Assembly (NCBI GenBank): GCA_031283085.1
Contig: JAITCM010000099.1
Span: forward strand, 1-52,680
Reading direction: 5' to 3'
Length of the DNA stretch: 52,680 bases
From: Chitinispirillales bacterium
GTDB lineage: Bacteria > Fibrobacterota > Chitinivibrionia > Chitinivibrionales > Chitinispirillaceae
Positions within the stretch are counted from its first letter, which is position 1, and every line of letters begins with the position of its first letter. Below the pieces are notes generated by a model. The model was not told the DNA's origin. It did not search any database and worked only from the letters and a program-made list of their open reading frames with translations. A program made the translations under genes and the position numbers. Below are positions 15,959 to 25,951 of the stretch, piece after piece.

Positions 15959-17323
15959 CTACAACACAATCTCAAAATCCTCCTCCGCGCACGTCCTGTC
16001 GAACCTGTCCAACAGGGCGTTGACAATCTTTTCCACAAACAGAATACCGCCGCCGTAACCGACGACCGGCAGCAACGGCCCGCCGTATCTGTCTAAAACC
16101 GGGAAACCGGCGCGAATGAACGGGATGTCTTCGGCCCGCGCTATCTGCTTGCCGTAAGTCGAACCTATCAGCAAGTCGACCGGCTCGTTCTTTATCCATT
16201 GGTGCAGCTCGAAGAGGTCGGCGTTCGCTTTCGCCTTGCAATCCGTTACGCCGTACTTGTCGAAGAGCTCCGTAAGCTTACGCGTAAACTCTTCTTTGGG
16301 CGTTCCGGTAATGACGTACCTGGGAACCATGCCCATCTCAAGCGTGAGCGACGTGAGGCCGATGACCGTGTCGGGATCGCCGAAGAGCGCGACCTTTTTC
16401 CCGCTTGTATACTGAGCGGAATCCAACAACAGGTCAACGAGCCGGCCGCGTTCCGCCTCAAGCTCGGCTGGAACCTCCGTACGCGCCCGCTTCCGCAACG
16501 CGAGCACGTATTGGTCGGTGTACGAGACGCCCACCGGCAACGGCAACAGCGTGTACGGCACTTTCCATTTCTTATTGAGCACCTCGGCCGGCTCCACGCC
16601 GATTATTTCCCCAAGCGCAATTAAACCGTCGCTGTCGCCGAGGGAGCGAATCTCGTCAAGCGTCGTACCGCCTTCGGGGTAGAACTCGTACCTGCCGGTC
16701 ATGGGCGCGTCCAGGACGCCGCTTTGGTCGGGAAAGAAGAGCGTGGGAACGTTCATCAGGGCGGCTATGCGCTTGAGCTCGCGTATGTCGCCGGGGTTCA
16801 CCCATCCGGGGAAAACCGCCGTCTTACCGGTGGGCGTACCCGTCTTCTTTGTCAAGTAGTTCATGAAACCTATCATCATATTGAAGAAGCCGTTTATGTG
16901 CGACCCGACATAGCTCGGCGTGTTTGTGTGCACGACGATTTTGCCTTCCGGCAGCTCCAAGTCCATGATGAACGACGTCAAGTCGTCACCTATTGTTTCG
17001 GAGAGGCACGTGGTATGCACCGCGATGACGTCGGGGTTGTACATATCGAATATGTTCTTCGCCGACGTGTTGAGATTGCTCTTGCCGCCGAACACCGACG
17101 CGCCCTCAGTAAACGACGACGACGAGGCTATCGCCGGTTCCTTAAAGTGGCGCGACAGCACCGTTCTGTGGTACGAGCAGCAACCCTGCGAGCCGTGGCT
17201 GTGCGGCATACACTTCGACACGCCGAGCGCGGCATACATCGCGCCCACGGGCTGGCAGGTCTTGCACGGGTTCACGCGCAGCGCGGCGCGTTCCTTCACA
17301 TCCTTTGTCGTCATATCAAGCAT
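15959..17323 (-). CDS. nifK: Nitrogenase MoFe protein beta subunit
   Basis: A 454-residue NifK. P-cluster cysteines are seen in VNPCKTCQPVG, HGSQGCCSYHR and TTCLSETIGDD. The N-terminus is short, as in Clostridium pasteurianum-type NifK, rather than extended as in Azotobacter. With NifD it forms the alpha2beta2 MoFe protein that reduces N2. ATG 17323 follows GGAGGAGGG and overlaps the end of nifD by eight bases, so it is probably translationally coupled. It is the last gene of the nifH-I1-I2-D-K cluster. Confidence 0.95.
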   Translation of the reverse strand: MLDMTTKDVKERAALRVNPCKTCQPVGAMYAALGVSKCMPHSHGSQGCCSYHRTVLSRHFKEPAIASSSSFTEGASVFGGKSNLNTSAKNIFDMYNPDVIAVHTTCLSETIGDDLTSFIMDLELPEGKIVVHTNTPSYVGSHINGFFNMMIGFMNYLTKKTGTPTGKTAVFPGWVNPGDIRELKRIAALMNVPTLFFPDQSGVLDAPMTGRYEFYPEGGTTLDEIRSLGDSDGLIALGEIIGVEPAEVLNKKWKVPYTLLPLPVGVSYTDQYVLALRKRARTEVPAELEAERGRLVDLLLDSAQYTSGKKVALFGDPDTVIGLTSLTLEMGMVPRYVITGTPKEEFTRKLTELFDKYGVTDCKAKANADLFELHQWIKNEPVDLLIGSTYGKQIARAEDIPFIRAGFPVLDRYGGPLLPVVGYGGGILFVEKIVNALLDRFDRTCAEEDFEIVL

Positions 17324-18983
17324 TTTTTCCCTCCTCCGCGATTTTGCCGGTAAGCATGGGTTCGTGCTTCCACGGCGGCGTGACTAACTGCCACGCGTTT
17401 GTGTAAATGGCCATAGCGACATCCCTGCCGAAGTTCACGGCGCCCCGAAACCCGGAATAGGGGCCGGAATAGTCGTAAGAGTGTATCTGCCGCGACGACA
17501 CGCCCGCCTTCTGTATGGAGTGCTTGTCCTTGATGCCCGACAGGAATATGTCCGGCCTCACGGACTTGACGAGCGCGTCCGTCTCAAAGTGGTTGTAGTC
17601 GTCCACCACCACGTCGCCGGCGCACATCTCGGGAATCATCCCGTCGTACGTGTCGAGCTCTATGCCGCCATCGCCCGACTTGAGGCCGGCTATCTGCTGC
17701 GCGGTGTAGGTCTCGCGGTAGAATTTCTCATCGGGCTTTACGGTAATGCACTCAATGTTCTTGTTGTCGGCGTCTTCCTTAATCTGCGGGATTACGTCGC
17801 GCCCCTCGTAGTCGTCGCGGTGGGCGAACTCGTAGCCGGCAATTACGGTCTTCATACCCAGGTCTTGCAACAGCGCCTGATAGTGGTGCGACCGCGAACC
17901 GCCGGAGAATATGCCGGCCGTCTTGCCCGTCAACTTCGACCGGTAGTAATCCATATCATCCTTGATGGCCGCCGTCTCGTCCGCGATTACCTCTTCCACC
18001 CGCTTCGTCAATTCGGGGTCGTTGAAGTACTTAGCTATCTCCCGTAACGTCTTGCACGTCGCCTCGACTCCGATGAAGTTCACCTTCAGCCAGTCCAAGC
18101 CGTACTTCGTCTTCATCATCTCGGCTATGTAGTTGATGGAGCGGTGGCACATCACAAGGTTCAGGTGCGCCAGGTGCGCGCTCTTCAGCGACTCCACCGA
18201 CGCGTCGCCGGTGAACAGGTTGAGCACCTCGAACCCGCAACGCTTCAGGACGCGCACCTCTTCCCACCCGTCGCCGCCGATATTGTATTCGCCCAAAACG
18301 TTGACCGAGAATTTGGTCCTGGGCTTTTTGTCGCCCGTACCTATCACGTAGCGCATAAGCCCGTTGTTGGCTATGTGGTGGCCGCCCGACTGCGACACGC
18401 CCTTGTAGCCTTCACACGAGTAGCCGATGGCTTTAATGCCGTACTTCTCCTCGGTGCGCCGCGCCACAGCCTGCACGTCGTCGCCGATGAGGCCGACGGG
18501 ACAGGTGGAGCATATCATTATGCACTTGGGGCTGAAGAGCTCCATAGCCTCCTCAATGGCCTTCTCCAATTTCTTCTCGCCGCCGAAGACTATGTCCGGC
18601 TCCTGCATATCCGTGGAGAAGCAATAGGTGACGAAGTTCCTGTCGGTGTGTTCGTCGGGTTTGGCCCTGTTGCGCCGCGTGCCCCAACTGTAAAAACCGC
18701 AGCCGATAGGCCCGTGCGTAATGACGCACACGTCTTTCAACGGGCCGACCACGACACCCTTGCACCCCGCGTAGCAACACCCGCGCGCCGTCATAATGCC
18801 GGGAATGGTGCGGGTATTCGCGGCGATAGTGTTTTTCTCGCCCGTCTCGTCGAGCTGCAGGATGTGCTCCTTACGGTTCTTGTAAACCTTAGCGGAGTAC
18901 TTATCCAGCAATTTCTCTTTTATATGAGGGGACAACGGCCCCTTCGCCGCGCTCTTTATAACCGCGTTGTCGCCTGCGCTCAT
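17316..18983 (-). CDS. nifD: Nitrogenase MoFe protein alpha subunit
   Basis: A 555-residue NifD. P-cluster ligands: ARGCCYAGCKG, HGPIGCGFYSWG and STCPVGLIGDD. FeMo-co ligands: Cys in NLVMCHRSINYI and His in HSYDYSGPYSGFRG; the catalytic-site His is in GVSQSGGHHIAN. It is longer than Azotobacter NifD, consistent with the roughly 50-residue insertion in clostridial-type (group III) proteins. These ligands mark a molybdenum enzyme; no anfG/vnfG delta-subunit gene is present. It overlaps nifI2 by four bases (ATGA) behind GGGAGG. Confidence 0.96.
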   Translation of the reverse strand: MSAGDNAVIKSAAKGPLSPHIKEKLLDKYSAKVYKNRKEHILQLDETGEKNTIAANTRTIPGIMTARGCCYAGCKGVVVGPLKDVCVITHGPIGCGFYSWGTRRNRAKPDEHTDRNFVTYCFSTDMQEPDIVFGGEKKLEKAIEEAMELFSPKCIMICSTCPVGLIGDDVQAVARRTEEKYGIKAIGYSCEGYKGVSQSGGHHIANNGLMRYVIGTGDKKPRTKFSVNVLGEYNIGGDGWEEVRVLKRCGFEVLNLFTGDASVESLKSAHLAHLNLVMCHRSINYIAEMMKTKYGLDWLKVNFIGVEATCKTLREIAKYFNDPELTKRVEEVIADETAAIKDDMDYYRSKLTGKTAGIFSGGSRSHHYQALLQDLGMKTVIAGYEFAHRDDYEGRDVIPQIKEDADNKNIECITVKPDEKFYRETYTAQQIAGLKSGDGGIELDTYDGMIPEMCAGDVVVDDYNHFETDALVKSVRPDIFLSGIKDKHSIQKAGVSSRQIHSYDYSGPYSGFRGAVNFGRDVAMAIYTNAWQLVTPPWKHEPMLTGKIAEEGKNA

Positions 18984-19375
18984 ACGCCTCCCTTCGATAT
19001 TTCAGTGTGACCCTCGCCCGTCCTTACGGAGAACGTCTCCGTAATCGGCAAGACAAAAATTTTCCCGTCGCCCGGATTGCCCGTCTGATTCGCGGCGATA
19101 ATAGCGTCGACCGCTTTCTTCACGTCCCTGTCGTCAACGACGAGCGTGAAGAAGCGCTTGGCGATGAGACGCGCCGACTCCGTCAGATTCTCGCCGACGG
19201 GCGACATGGGCATCTCCCCCGTCGCGATTACCGCGTTGAGCAGTTCCGGGTCTATGCTCTTCTTGCCGCGGCCAAGACACTTGCGGCAGGTGAACGCGGG
19301 GAAGCCGTGTTCAGCCAACGCCCTCTTGGTGTCGTTCACCCTGTTCATCCTGATAAAGCACATTATTTCCCGCAT
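18980..19375 (-). CDS. nifI2: PII-like nitrogenase regulator NifI2
   Basis: A 131-residue GlnB-family protein when started at ATG 19375 (MREIMCFIRMNRVND); the upstream extension to 19435 overlaps nifI1 and lacks homology. It has the PII ATP-binding end (DGKIFVLPITETFSVRTGE) and a T-loop region enlarged relative to GlnB (GKKSIDPELLNAVIATGEMP), typical of NifI2. In methanogens NifI1-NifI2 binds MoFe protein and switches nitrogenase off when 2-oxoglutarate is low. Start follows a G-rich binding site. Confidence 0.92.
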   Translation of the reverse strand: MREIMCFIRMNRVNDTKRALAEHGFPAFTCRKCLGRGKKSIDPELLNAVIATGEMPMSPVGENLTESARLIAKRFFTLVVDDRDVKKAVDAIIAANQTGNPGDGKIFVLPITETFSVRTGEGHTEISKGGV

Positions 19376-19391
19376 AGCCTCGCTCCCCCCC

Positions 19392-19718
19392 TTACAGTCC
19401 GGCCTTGCCGGTGCTGATAGTGTACGCCGACTCAACGGGCGACACGAATATGCGCCCGTCGCCGAAAGCGCCCTTCGCTTCGGTCTTGGCCGTGCGGATG
19501 ATTATCTTCACGAGATCGTCCTTGTCTTCGTCGTTACAGACGATGACGAGCATATCCTTGGGTATCTCGTCGTAGTGTACCTCGCCTACGGTAATGCCCT
19601 TTTGCTTACCGCGCCCATAGACGTCGAGTTTGGTCACGGCGGGAAAGCCGGCGGCGGCTAATTCACGCATAACGACCCCCGACTTTTCGGGGCGGATAAT
19701 CGCTCTTACTAATAGCAT
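19392..19718 (-). CDS. nifI1: PII-like nitrogenase regulator NifI1
   Basis: A 108-residue GlnB-family protein (LLVRAIIRPEKSGVVMRELAAAGF; T-loop GRGKQKGITVGEVHYDEIPK; C-terminal GDGRIFVSPVESAYTISTG). It lacks the GlnB uridylylation Tyr context, as expected for NifI1. It works with NifI2 in post-translational control of nitrogenase by ammonium/2-oxoglutarate status. AAGGAG precedes ATG 19718. It is separated from nifH by 364 bases of hairpins and a tandem duplication. Confidence 0.92.
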   Translation of the reverse strand: MLLVRAIIRPEKSGVVMRELAAAGFPAVTKLDVYGRGKQKGITVGEVHYDEIPKDMLVIVCNDEDKDDLVKIIIRTAKTEAKGAFGDGRIFVSPVESAYTISTGKAGL

Positions 19719-19788
19719 GGATTGCTCCTTGTGTTGTTGTGATTGGAAATAATAAAGTCAAATTCTTTAAAGTCAAATACTAATATAA

Positions 19789-19871
19789 GGGGAGGGCTGC
19801 GCCCTCCCTCGCTCCATAAAATATAGCGGCTACGCCGCTATATTTTATGGAGCTACCCACCCTGCGGGGGG
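19789..19871 (-). repeat. Cluster of three hairpins between nifH and nifI1
   Basis: Three strong stems: GGGAGGGC/GCCCTCCC around loop TGC (19790-19808); a perfect 20-bp stem with a three-base loop (19811-19830 with 19834-19853); and a GCGGGGGG/CCCCCCGC-type stem with loop AAAAA (19864-19886). In other diazotrophs stems after nifH stabilise or terminate a nifH-only transcript, raising Fe protein over MoFe protein. A similar role is inferred here. Confidence 0.65.
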
Positions 19872-19905
19872 AAAAAGCCCCCCCGCCACGCCCCCCGTCA
19901 ACAAG

Positions 19906-21057
<1,152 letters not shown>

Positions 21058-21246
21058 TTAACGGGCCGGAAAGAATCACGCCCGAACATAACTAAGTATT
21101 AAGATAATATTAGCGGAAACAAAAAAGCAAACAAAAAAAAATTTTGTGACCGGCCGAAATCACGCATAACCGCTTTTTCATTGTTCCGCTGTTTCTTCAT
21201 CCTCTGTTTTTTATTCTTTTTCCATCAAAAGACTTATACTCCTTTA

Positions 21247-21276
21247 AAGATACATCACGGCGAACGGCGCTGTCAA
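21247..21276 (-). promoter_or_regulatory. Predicted nifH promoter
   Basis: On the minus strand TTGACA (21276-21271), an 18-base spacer, and TATCTT (21252-21247). It starts just after the nifE stop and would give a leader of about 340 bases before nifH that includes the conserved hairpin. Two partial direct repeats, GGCCGGAAAGAATCACGC (21064-21081) and GGCCGAAATCACGC (21152-21165), lie within this leader and could be protein sites. Confidence 0.5.
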
Positions 21277-21293
21277 TAGCGGCGTAGAAAATG

Positions 21294-22640
21294 TCAAGCC
21301 GCGTCCCCTTTCACGTACTTCCAAACGGGGCTGTTGATTGACGTATGTATCTCCTTGACAAAGTTTTCTATGCCCTCGAACCCCGCAAGCGGGTGCTTGC
21401 GCTCGTGGTTATGGTCGCAGAACGCCATTCCCAATTTGTACGCGAGCGGGCGCTCCTTTACGCCGCCCACCAAAATGTCGGCGCGTTTCTCCAACATGAA
21501 ACGCTCCAGTTCGGCGGGGTTCGCGTCGTCCAAAACGACCGCGCCGCCGCCGACAAGCGCCGCGATGGTCTCGTACTCGTCCTTCTTGCCGGTCTGCGTA
21601 CCCACGACCACCGTCTCCATACCCAGTTCGTTGAACTGGCGGATTAGCGATATTGCCTTGAACCCGCCGCCCACGAATATCGCGGCGCGCTTGCCTTCCA
21701 AACGCGGGCGGTATTTCTCCATGACAGGCATGACCGTCGCCGCGCGCCGCTCGGCAAAGGCGCGAGCGTTCGCCGAGATGTCCGGCCTGCCGAGCGCGTC
21801 CGCCACCCGCAGTAACGACGCCGTTGTGTCCTCCACGCCGAAGAAACTCACCTTTATATACGGTATTCCGAACTCCGCCTCCATGCGCTCCGCCAAATAC
21901 GCCGACGACCCGGCGCACTGCACGATGTTGAGCGTAGCCTGCGGCGCCCGCGTCAGCGCCTCGCAGGACGAGTCGCCCGTGACGGTCGAAATGACGGGTA
22001 TGCCGATTTCCTCCAAATAGTTTCTGATAATCCACATCTCGCCCGCGAGGTTGTAGTCGCCCAAAATGTTGACACCGAACCGCTTGGGCGAGCCGGCGTG
22101 CGGCCCCACGAGCGCCATTATCGCGTCGCAAGCGAGTTTGTACCCGCGCGTCTTTGTCCCGGAGAACCCCGGCGCCTTCACTGGGATAACGCGAATTCCG
22201 TGCTTCGCCTCCGCCGCCCCGCACACCGCGTCGACGTCGTCGCCTGTCACGCCCACAATGCAGGTCGCGAAGACGAAAATCAGTTTGGGCGCGGGCAACG
22301 CCTTCTCCATAAGCTCGTCGATGGCCGCCGCGAGTTTCTTTTCGCCGCCGAAGACGATGTCGGTTTCGCGCAGGTCGGTGGAGAAGCTGTTGCGGTAGGT
22401 CTCCGCGCCGGAGGTCAGGCTCCCGCGGATGTCCCACGTGTAACTCGCGCACCCTATCGGCCCGTGGACGATATGGTACGCGTCGGTGATGGGATTGAGC
22501 ACCACCCGCGCCCCACAGTACACGCATGCCCTCTGGCTCACCGCCCCGGACACGCTCTCCTTCTCGCAACAAATCCCGCCGCCCTTGCCGCAACTGTCGG
22601 ATATTGAGGCCTTGCGTTCCTCTAATACGCTCTTTTTCAC
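21294..22640 (-). CDS. nifE: FeMo-co scaffold subunit NifE
   Basis: A 448-residue NifD-like protein that, with NifN, forms the scaffold on which NifB-co becomes FeMo-co. Cluster cysteines: ACVYCGARVVL, HGPIGCASYTWDIRG, FATCIVGVTGDD; also NIVQCAGSSAYLAERM, and KERPLAYKLGMAFCDHNHERKHPLAGFEG near the C-terminus. A Cys-rich N-terminal stretch (DSCGKGGGICCEK) is notable. The start is GTG 22640 (VKKSVLEERKA) behind AAAGGGA; the longer frame to 22754 lies over the ferredoxin gene. Homology over the whole length separates it from NifD by lack of the FeMo-co Cys/His pair in its usual setting. Confidence 0.93.
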   Translation of the reverse strand: MKKSVLEERKASISDSCGKGGGICCEKESVSGAVSQRACVYCGARVVLNPITDAYHIVHGPIGCASYTWDIRGSLTSGAETYRNSFSTDLRETDIVFGGEKKLAAAIDELMEKALPAPKLIFVFATCIVGVTGDDVDAVCGAAEAKHGIRVIPVKAPGFSGTKTRGYKLACDAIMALVGPHAGSPKRFGVNILGDYNLAGEMWIIRNYLEEIGIPVISTVTGDSSCEALTRAPQATLNIVQCAGSSAYLAERMEAEFGIPYIKVSFFGVEDTTASLLRVADALGRPDISANARAFAERRAATVMPVMEKYRPRLEGKRAAIFVGGGFKAISLIRQFNELGMETVVVGTQTGKKDEYETIAALVGGGAVVLDDANPAELERFMLEKRADILVGGVKERPLAYKLGMAFCDHNHERKHPLAGFEGIENFVKEIHTSINSPVWKYVKGDAA

Positions 22641-22659
22641 GTAACACGTCCCTTTGCCG

Positions 22660-22968
22660 TTAAATCCTGTACTTCTCCACCGGCGTCCCGCCCTCAAAGT
22701 GCTTTTCGCAAATTTCCTCAACCGCGTCTTCGGTGAGATTCCCGTACCAGACACCCTCCGGATACACGACCGCCGCCGGGCCTTTGTCGCAAACGCTGAA
22801 GCACCCGGTGTTGGTCACGAGGCAGTCGGACGAAATGTCCCTGTCCTCTATCTCCTGCATGAACTTTTGCACCAGACCTACCGCCCCCTTCTGGTGGCAC
22901 GTACCCTTTTGCGTTCCGTTGATACGGCTGCTACCGCAGACGAAAATGTGATACTTAGGCGATACCAT
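22660..22968 (-). CDS. Thioredoxin-like [2Fe-2S] ferredoxin
   Basis: A 102-residue protein with the thioredoxin-fold ferredoxin cysteine pattern: FVCGSSRINGTQKGTC, then TGCFSVCDKGP. It matches the [2Fe-2S] ferredoxin of Clostridium pasteurianum, which associates with the MoFe protein. A direct role in electron delivery or cofactor assembly is inferred from position between nifN-B and nifE. ATG 22968 follows GGAG and overlaps the nifN-B end by 14 bases. Confidence 0.88.
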   Translation of the reverse strand: MVSPKYHIFVCGSSRINGTQKGTCHQKGAVGLVQKFMQEIEDRDISSDCLVTNTGCFSVCDKGPAAVVYPEGVWYGNLTEDAVEEICEKHFEGGTPVEKYRI

Positions 22969-25771
22969 CTGCAACACTCCTTTCTTTTGCCGCGCGAGCG
23001 ACGGCGTTTTCAACACGGTCATAAGTCATAATGGCGTCAATGCCGTTTTCCCTCAATCGCTTTTCGGGCGTGGGGCCGATTCGCATGGCAAGCACAGCCG
23101 CGCAGTCGGCGACCGCCCGGATAATAGGTTCCCATTTGTCCTCCTTGACGCTGCAATCGGGACCGCCGCAATACTTGCCGACCTTGCGCGTTTCCACGAA
23201 GCGCGTGTCCGCCGCGTCGCTCTCGTAGATGTAGAACTCGCCGGCGTGCCCGAAATGCAAGTCCACTATGGCGCCGCTCTTCGTCGCGACGGCGAAGCGC
23301 ATACGCTTGCCGGTCTCCAATTTGACGGTGTCGCCGCAAAACTCTATCGACCGGTCGTCGTCGAGCGTTCCGGCGGCGTCGGAGCGGCACTGGCGGCAGT
23401 GCGACATCTGTTTAACATACGCGCCGCAACTCTTGCGCAGCGCCGTAATCTCTATGTTGGTAACGCGGTCAAGCCCCTCAAACGCCGAACCCTTCACGGG
23501 AATGTGCGGCATGATATTCGCCATGAATACGCCGAGTTCCGACACAGTCTTAACGACTTCGGGAATGTGGTTGTCATTTATACCCTTTAGCGTAACGCAA
23601 TTTACCTTGCAAATAATTCCGGCGTCGGCAAGCATCTTTATTCCTGCGAGTTGGCTGGCAAGCAGAATCGACGCGCCCTCCGTGCCAGAATATGTTTTTC
23701 CCATATAGGAAATACGCCTGTAAATCTTCGCGCCCACGGCGGGATCGACCGCGTTGACCGTTACCGTAACGTGGCTGACGCCGAGTTCCCGCAGTTGCGA
23801 AACATATTGCGGTAATAACAACCCGTTTGTGGCGATACAGAACGTAACCCGCCTGTCATACTCGCGGATAAACCGAAACGTTTCGCGAGATAATTCAAAG
23901 TTCGCCAGCGCGTCGCCGGGGCCGGCGATTCCGGCAACGGTGAGGTTCGGCATCGTCTCCTTAAGGTGTACATAACGCTCAAACGCCTCGGCCGGCGAGA
24001 GAATCTTCGACGCGACGCCGGGGCGGCTCTCGTTCATGCAATCGTAGTCGCGCAGACAGTAATTGCACTGAATATTGCACTCCGGCGCAACAGGCAAGTG
24101 TACGCGGGCGTTTTGGCAGGCGTGTTCGCCGAAGCAGGGGTGCGACGCCGTATTGTCGGCGTTTACACCGGCGATACCAGTATTAACAGTATCCGTATTA
24201 ATGATATTCGCGCCAACCGTATCATCCGTATCAACAACATTCGTACCGCCCGTACCATCTTTATTGACGATATTCGTACTTACCGTGTTATTCATACTAA
24301 CAATACTCGCGTTGGCGGTGTCATCCGTATTAACGATATTTGTACTAACAGTATCATTATTGATGACATTCGCGCTAACGGTATCCGTATTAACAGCATT
24401 CGCCGGCGCGTACAGCTCGCCGTACAGCGACGAGCGGAAAGTCGATTCCGTTTTCTCTATCATCGCGTTCGCCGCCTGGTCAAGAATGTTCAGCGTCCCG
24501 TCAAAACCGAGTATGCGCACACGCTGGCCGCCGGTATAGTCATGGATTGGAAACGCGCAGCGTATCAGCGGAATACCCATAGACCGCGCAATCCTCCGCC
24601 CGTCCGAGCTGCCGATGAGCAGGTTCGCTCCCCTGTTGCGGCAAGCGTTCTCTATCGCGGCGAAGTCGCTGTCGTCGAGTATCTCAACATTCTCCTCAAA
24701 GTGATACTCCGCGCACTCCGCCGTTTCCCGCGTAAGCGCCTCCCGCAGTTTCGGCGAAACGGAGCCTGTCGCCGCCACGACCGGCAAGATTCCGTTCTCG
24801 CAGCAGAGCCTGACGAGCGCGGCGGTGAAGTCGGGGTCGCCGTAGACCGCCGCCCGCGCCTCGGCGCAATGCTTGTGGGAGTCCGCCATAGCGTCGAGAC
24901 AACGCCCGCGCGCTTTCATTACGGCGGCGCGTACCTTGCCGCCCGCGTCAGCCAGTGTGCTTATCAACCTGTCCATGCCGCGTATGCCTGCGGGCAGCGG
25001 CAGTTTGACGAAAGGAACGCCATGCGCCTCTTTCAGGTATTCGGCGGGCGAGTTTTGGGCGCCTGTGAACTCGGAGAACTCGATTGACAACCGCGCCCCA
25101 GCCATCGCCGCGACGGCTTCTATGGGCGTACCCTCCGTCTTCAGGCGGTTGTAGCGCTTCTCGGTGGCGCCGTCTAAATTTTCGGAGATGTCGGGCAACG
25201 GCACGCACTCAACCCCCATTCCCGCGAAGAAACTCTTTAGAAAGCGCGTGTCGGCGGGGCTTATCATAGGCGTAAAGACATTAACCTTCCCATTGGGCGC
25301 CGCGTTGGGTTCGGTCTGTTCAAGGACGGCGCGTATCGCGGCAAACCACCCCTCGTTCTGCGTACCGCCGTACCCCGGCGACGCGACGTTTATTATCTTG
25401 ACGCCCGCGCCCGGATTCTGCGCGAAAAACTTTTTGACGATGGCGCCAACATCCTCGCCGATGGTCTCCGCCAAGCAAGTGGTGCAGACTCCGATGACCT
25501 CCGGGGCGTAGAGGTCTATCATGTTCCGCAGACCCTTCAGCAGGTTCGCCTCGCCGCCGAACACCGTCCCCTCCTCCGTCAGCGACGAAGAGGCTATGTC
25601 TATCGGCTCGTTGTAGTGGGTTGCCGTATGCCGCCGGATGTAGGTGGCGCACCCCTGCGACCCGTGCAGTATGGACATACACCCCCTTATCCCGCAAAGC
25701 GCGCTGACAGCGCCCATTGGCATACACATCTTGCACGGGTTTACGTTCAGGTTGACCAGGTTGCCGCTCAT
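22955..25771 (-). CDS. nifN-B: NifN-NifB fusion with NifX-like tail
   Basis: A 938-residue fusion. Residues 1 to about 450 are NifN (NPCKMCMPMGAVSAL, HGSQGCATYIRRH, TTCLAETIGED), partner of NifE. Residues about 455-532 are an 11-residue repeat linker rich in Asn/Thr/Asp/Val. Then comes NifB, the radical-SAM enzyme that makes the 8Fe-9S-carbide NifB-co: CNIQCNYCLRDYDC, GPGDALANFE, and VTVNAVDPAVGAKIY. The last 105 residues (RMRFAVATKSGAIVDLHFGHAGEFYIYE) are a NifX/NafY-like cofactor-binding domain. NifN-B fusions are known in Clostridium pasteurianum; the repeat linker is the odd part. Start ATG 25771 is chosen because homology begins there; the frame to 25849 lies within the leader hairpin. 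Confidence 0.93.
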   Translation of the reverse strand: MSGNLVNLNVNPCKMCMPMGAVSALCGIRGCMSILHGSQGCATYIRRHTATHYNEPIDIASSSLTEEGTVFGGEANLLKGLRNMIDLYAPEVIGVCTTCLAETIGEDVGAIVKKFFAQNPGAGVKIINVASPGYGGTQNEGWFAAIRAVLEQTEPNAAPNGKVNVFTPMISPADTRFLKSFFAGMGVECVPLPDISENLDGATEKRYNRLKTEGTPIEAVAAMAGARLSIEFSEFTGAQNSPAEYLKEAHGVPFVKLPLPAGIRGMDRLISTLADAGGKVRAAVMKARGRCLDAMADSHKHCAEARAAVYGDPDFTAALVRLCCENGILPVVAATGSVSPKLREALTRETAECAEYHFEENVEILDDSDFAAIENACRNRGANLLIGSSDGRRIARSMGIPLIRCAFPIHDYTGGQRVRILGFDGTLNILDQAANAMIEKTESTFRSSLYGELYAPANAVNTDTVSANVINNDTVSTNIVNTDDTANASIVSMNNTVSTNIVNKDGTGGTNVVDTDDTVGANIINTDTVNTGIAGVNADNTASHPCFGEHACQNARVHLPVAPECNIQCNYCLRDYDCMNESRPGVASKILSPAEAFERYVHLKETMPNLTVAGIAGPGDALANFELSRETFRFIREYDRRVTFCIATNGLLLPQYVSQLRELGVSHVTVTVNAVDPAVGAKIYRRISYMGKTYSGTEGASILLASQLAGIKMLADAGIICKVNCVTLKGINDNHIPEVVKTVSELGVFMANIMPHIPVKGSAFEGLDRVTNIEITALRKSCGAYVKQMSHCRQCRSDAAGTLDDDRSIEFCGDTVKLETGKRMRFAVATKSGAIVDLHFGHAGEFYIYESDAADTRFVETRKVGKYCGGPDCSVKEDKWEPIIRAVADCAAVLAMRIGPTPEKRLRENGIDAIMTYDRVENAVARAAKERSVADGIA
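24175..24405 (-). repeat. 33-bp tandem repeats coding the NifN-NifB linker
   Basis: About seven imperfect 33-base units encode 11-residue repeats of the form DDTVSTNIVNT. Units vary by substitution and small in-frame deletions but stay in frame. They lie exactly between the NifN and NifB domains and have no counterpart in the well-known fusion. Confidence 0.85.
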
Positions 25772-25791
25772 GCCGCTTCCGCTTTCTCCAT

Positions 25792-25860
25792 AAAAAAAGG
25801 GTGATGTTCCGGCGCTGAGGTATCCCCTACCCCGGCGCGTAAACATCACCCCGTCGTGAT
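25792..25860 (-). promoter_or_regulatory. Conserved nif/mod leader hairpin, copy at nifN-B
   Basis: Read on the minus strand: TCACGACGGGGTGATGTTTA, GCGCC, GGGGTA...TACCTC hairpin, AGCGCC, GGAACATCACCC, then seven T. It ends about 22 bases before the ATG of nifN-B. It shares TCACGAC plus the outer arm with the modA copy (20 bases identical). Confidence 0.72.
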
Positions 25861-25951
25861 TTTCATTTTCGGTTTTGCCGGAGGCGTCAAATCCGCCCCC
25901 TTGCCCTGTAAAATAATATTCGGCGGCTTAAAATCAAAATCCTTAAAATTT

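Noticed and set aside
16199-16624. Plus-strand ORFs across nifK, nifD and nifE
   Set aside because: They are GC-rich shadow frames opposite well-conserved nif genes.
17316-18983. Alternative (V or Fe) nitrogenase
   Set aside because: There is no delta-subunit gene between alpha and beta, the alpha ligands match Mo-type NifD, and modABC and nifE/N/B/V are present.
24075-24539. 154-residue plus-strand ORF over the NifN-B linker
   Set aside because: It is the antisense of the 33-base repeats; its hydrophobic repeats follow from the repeat DNA and the sense strand continues the NifN-B fusion.
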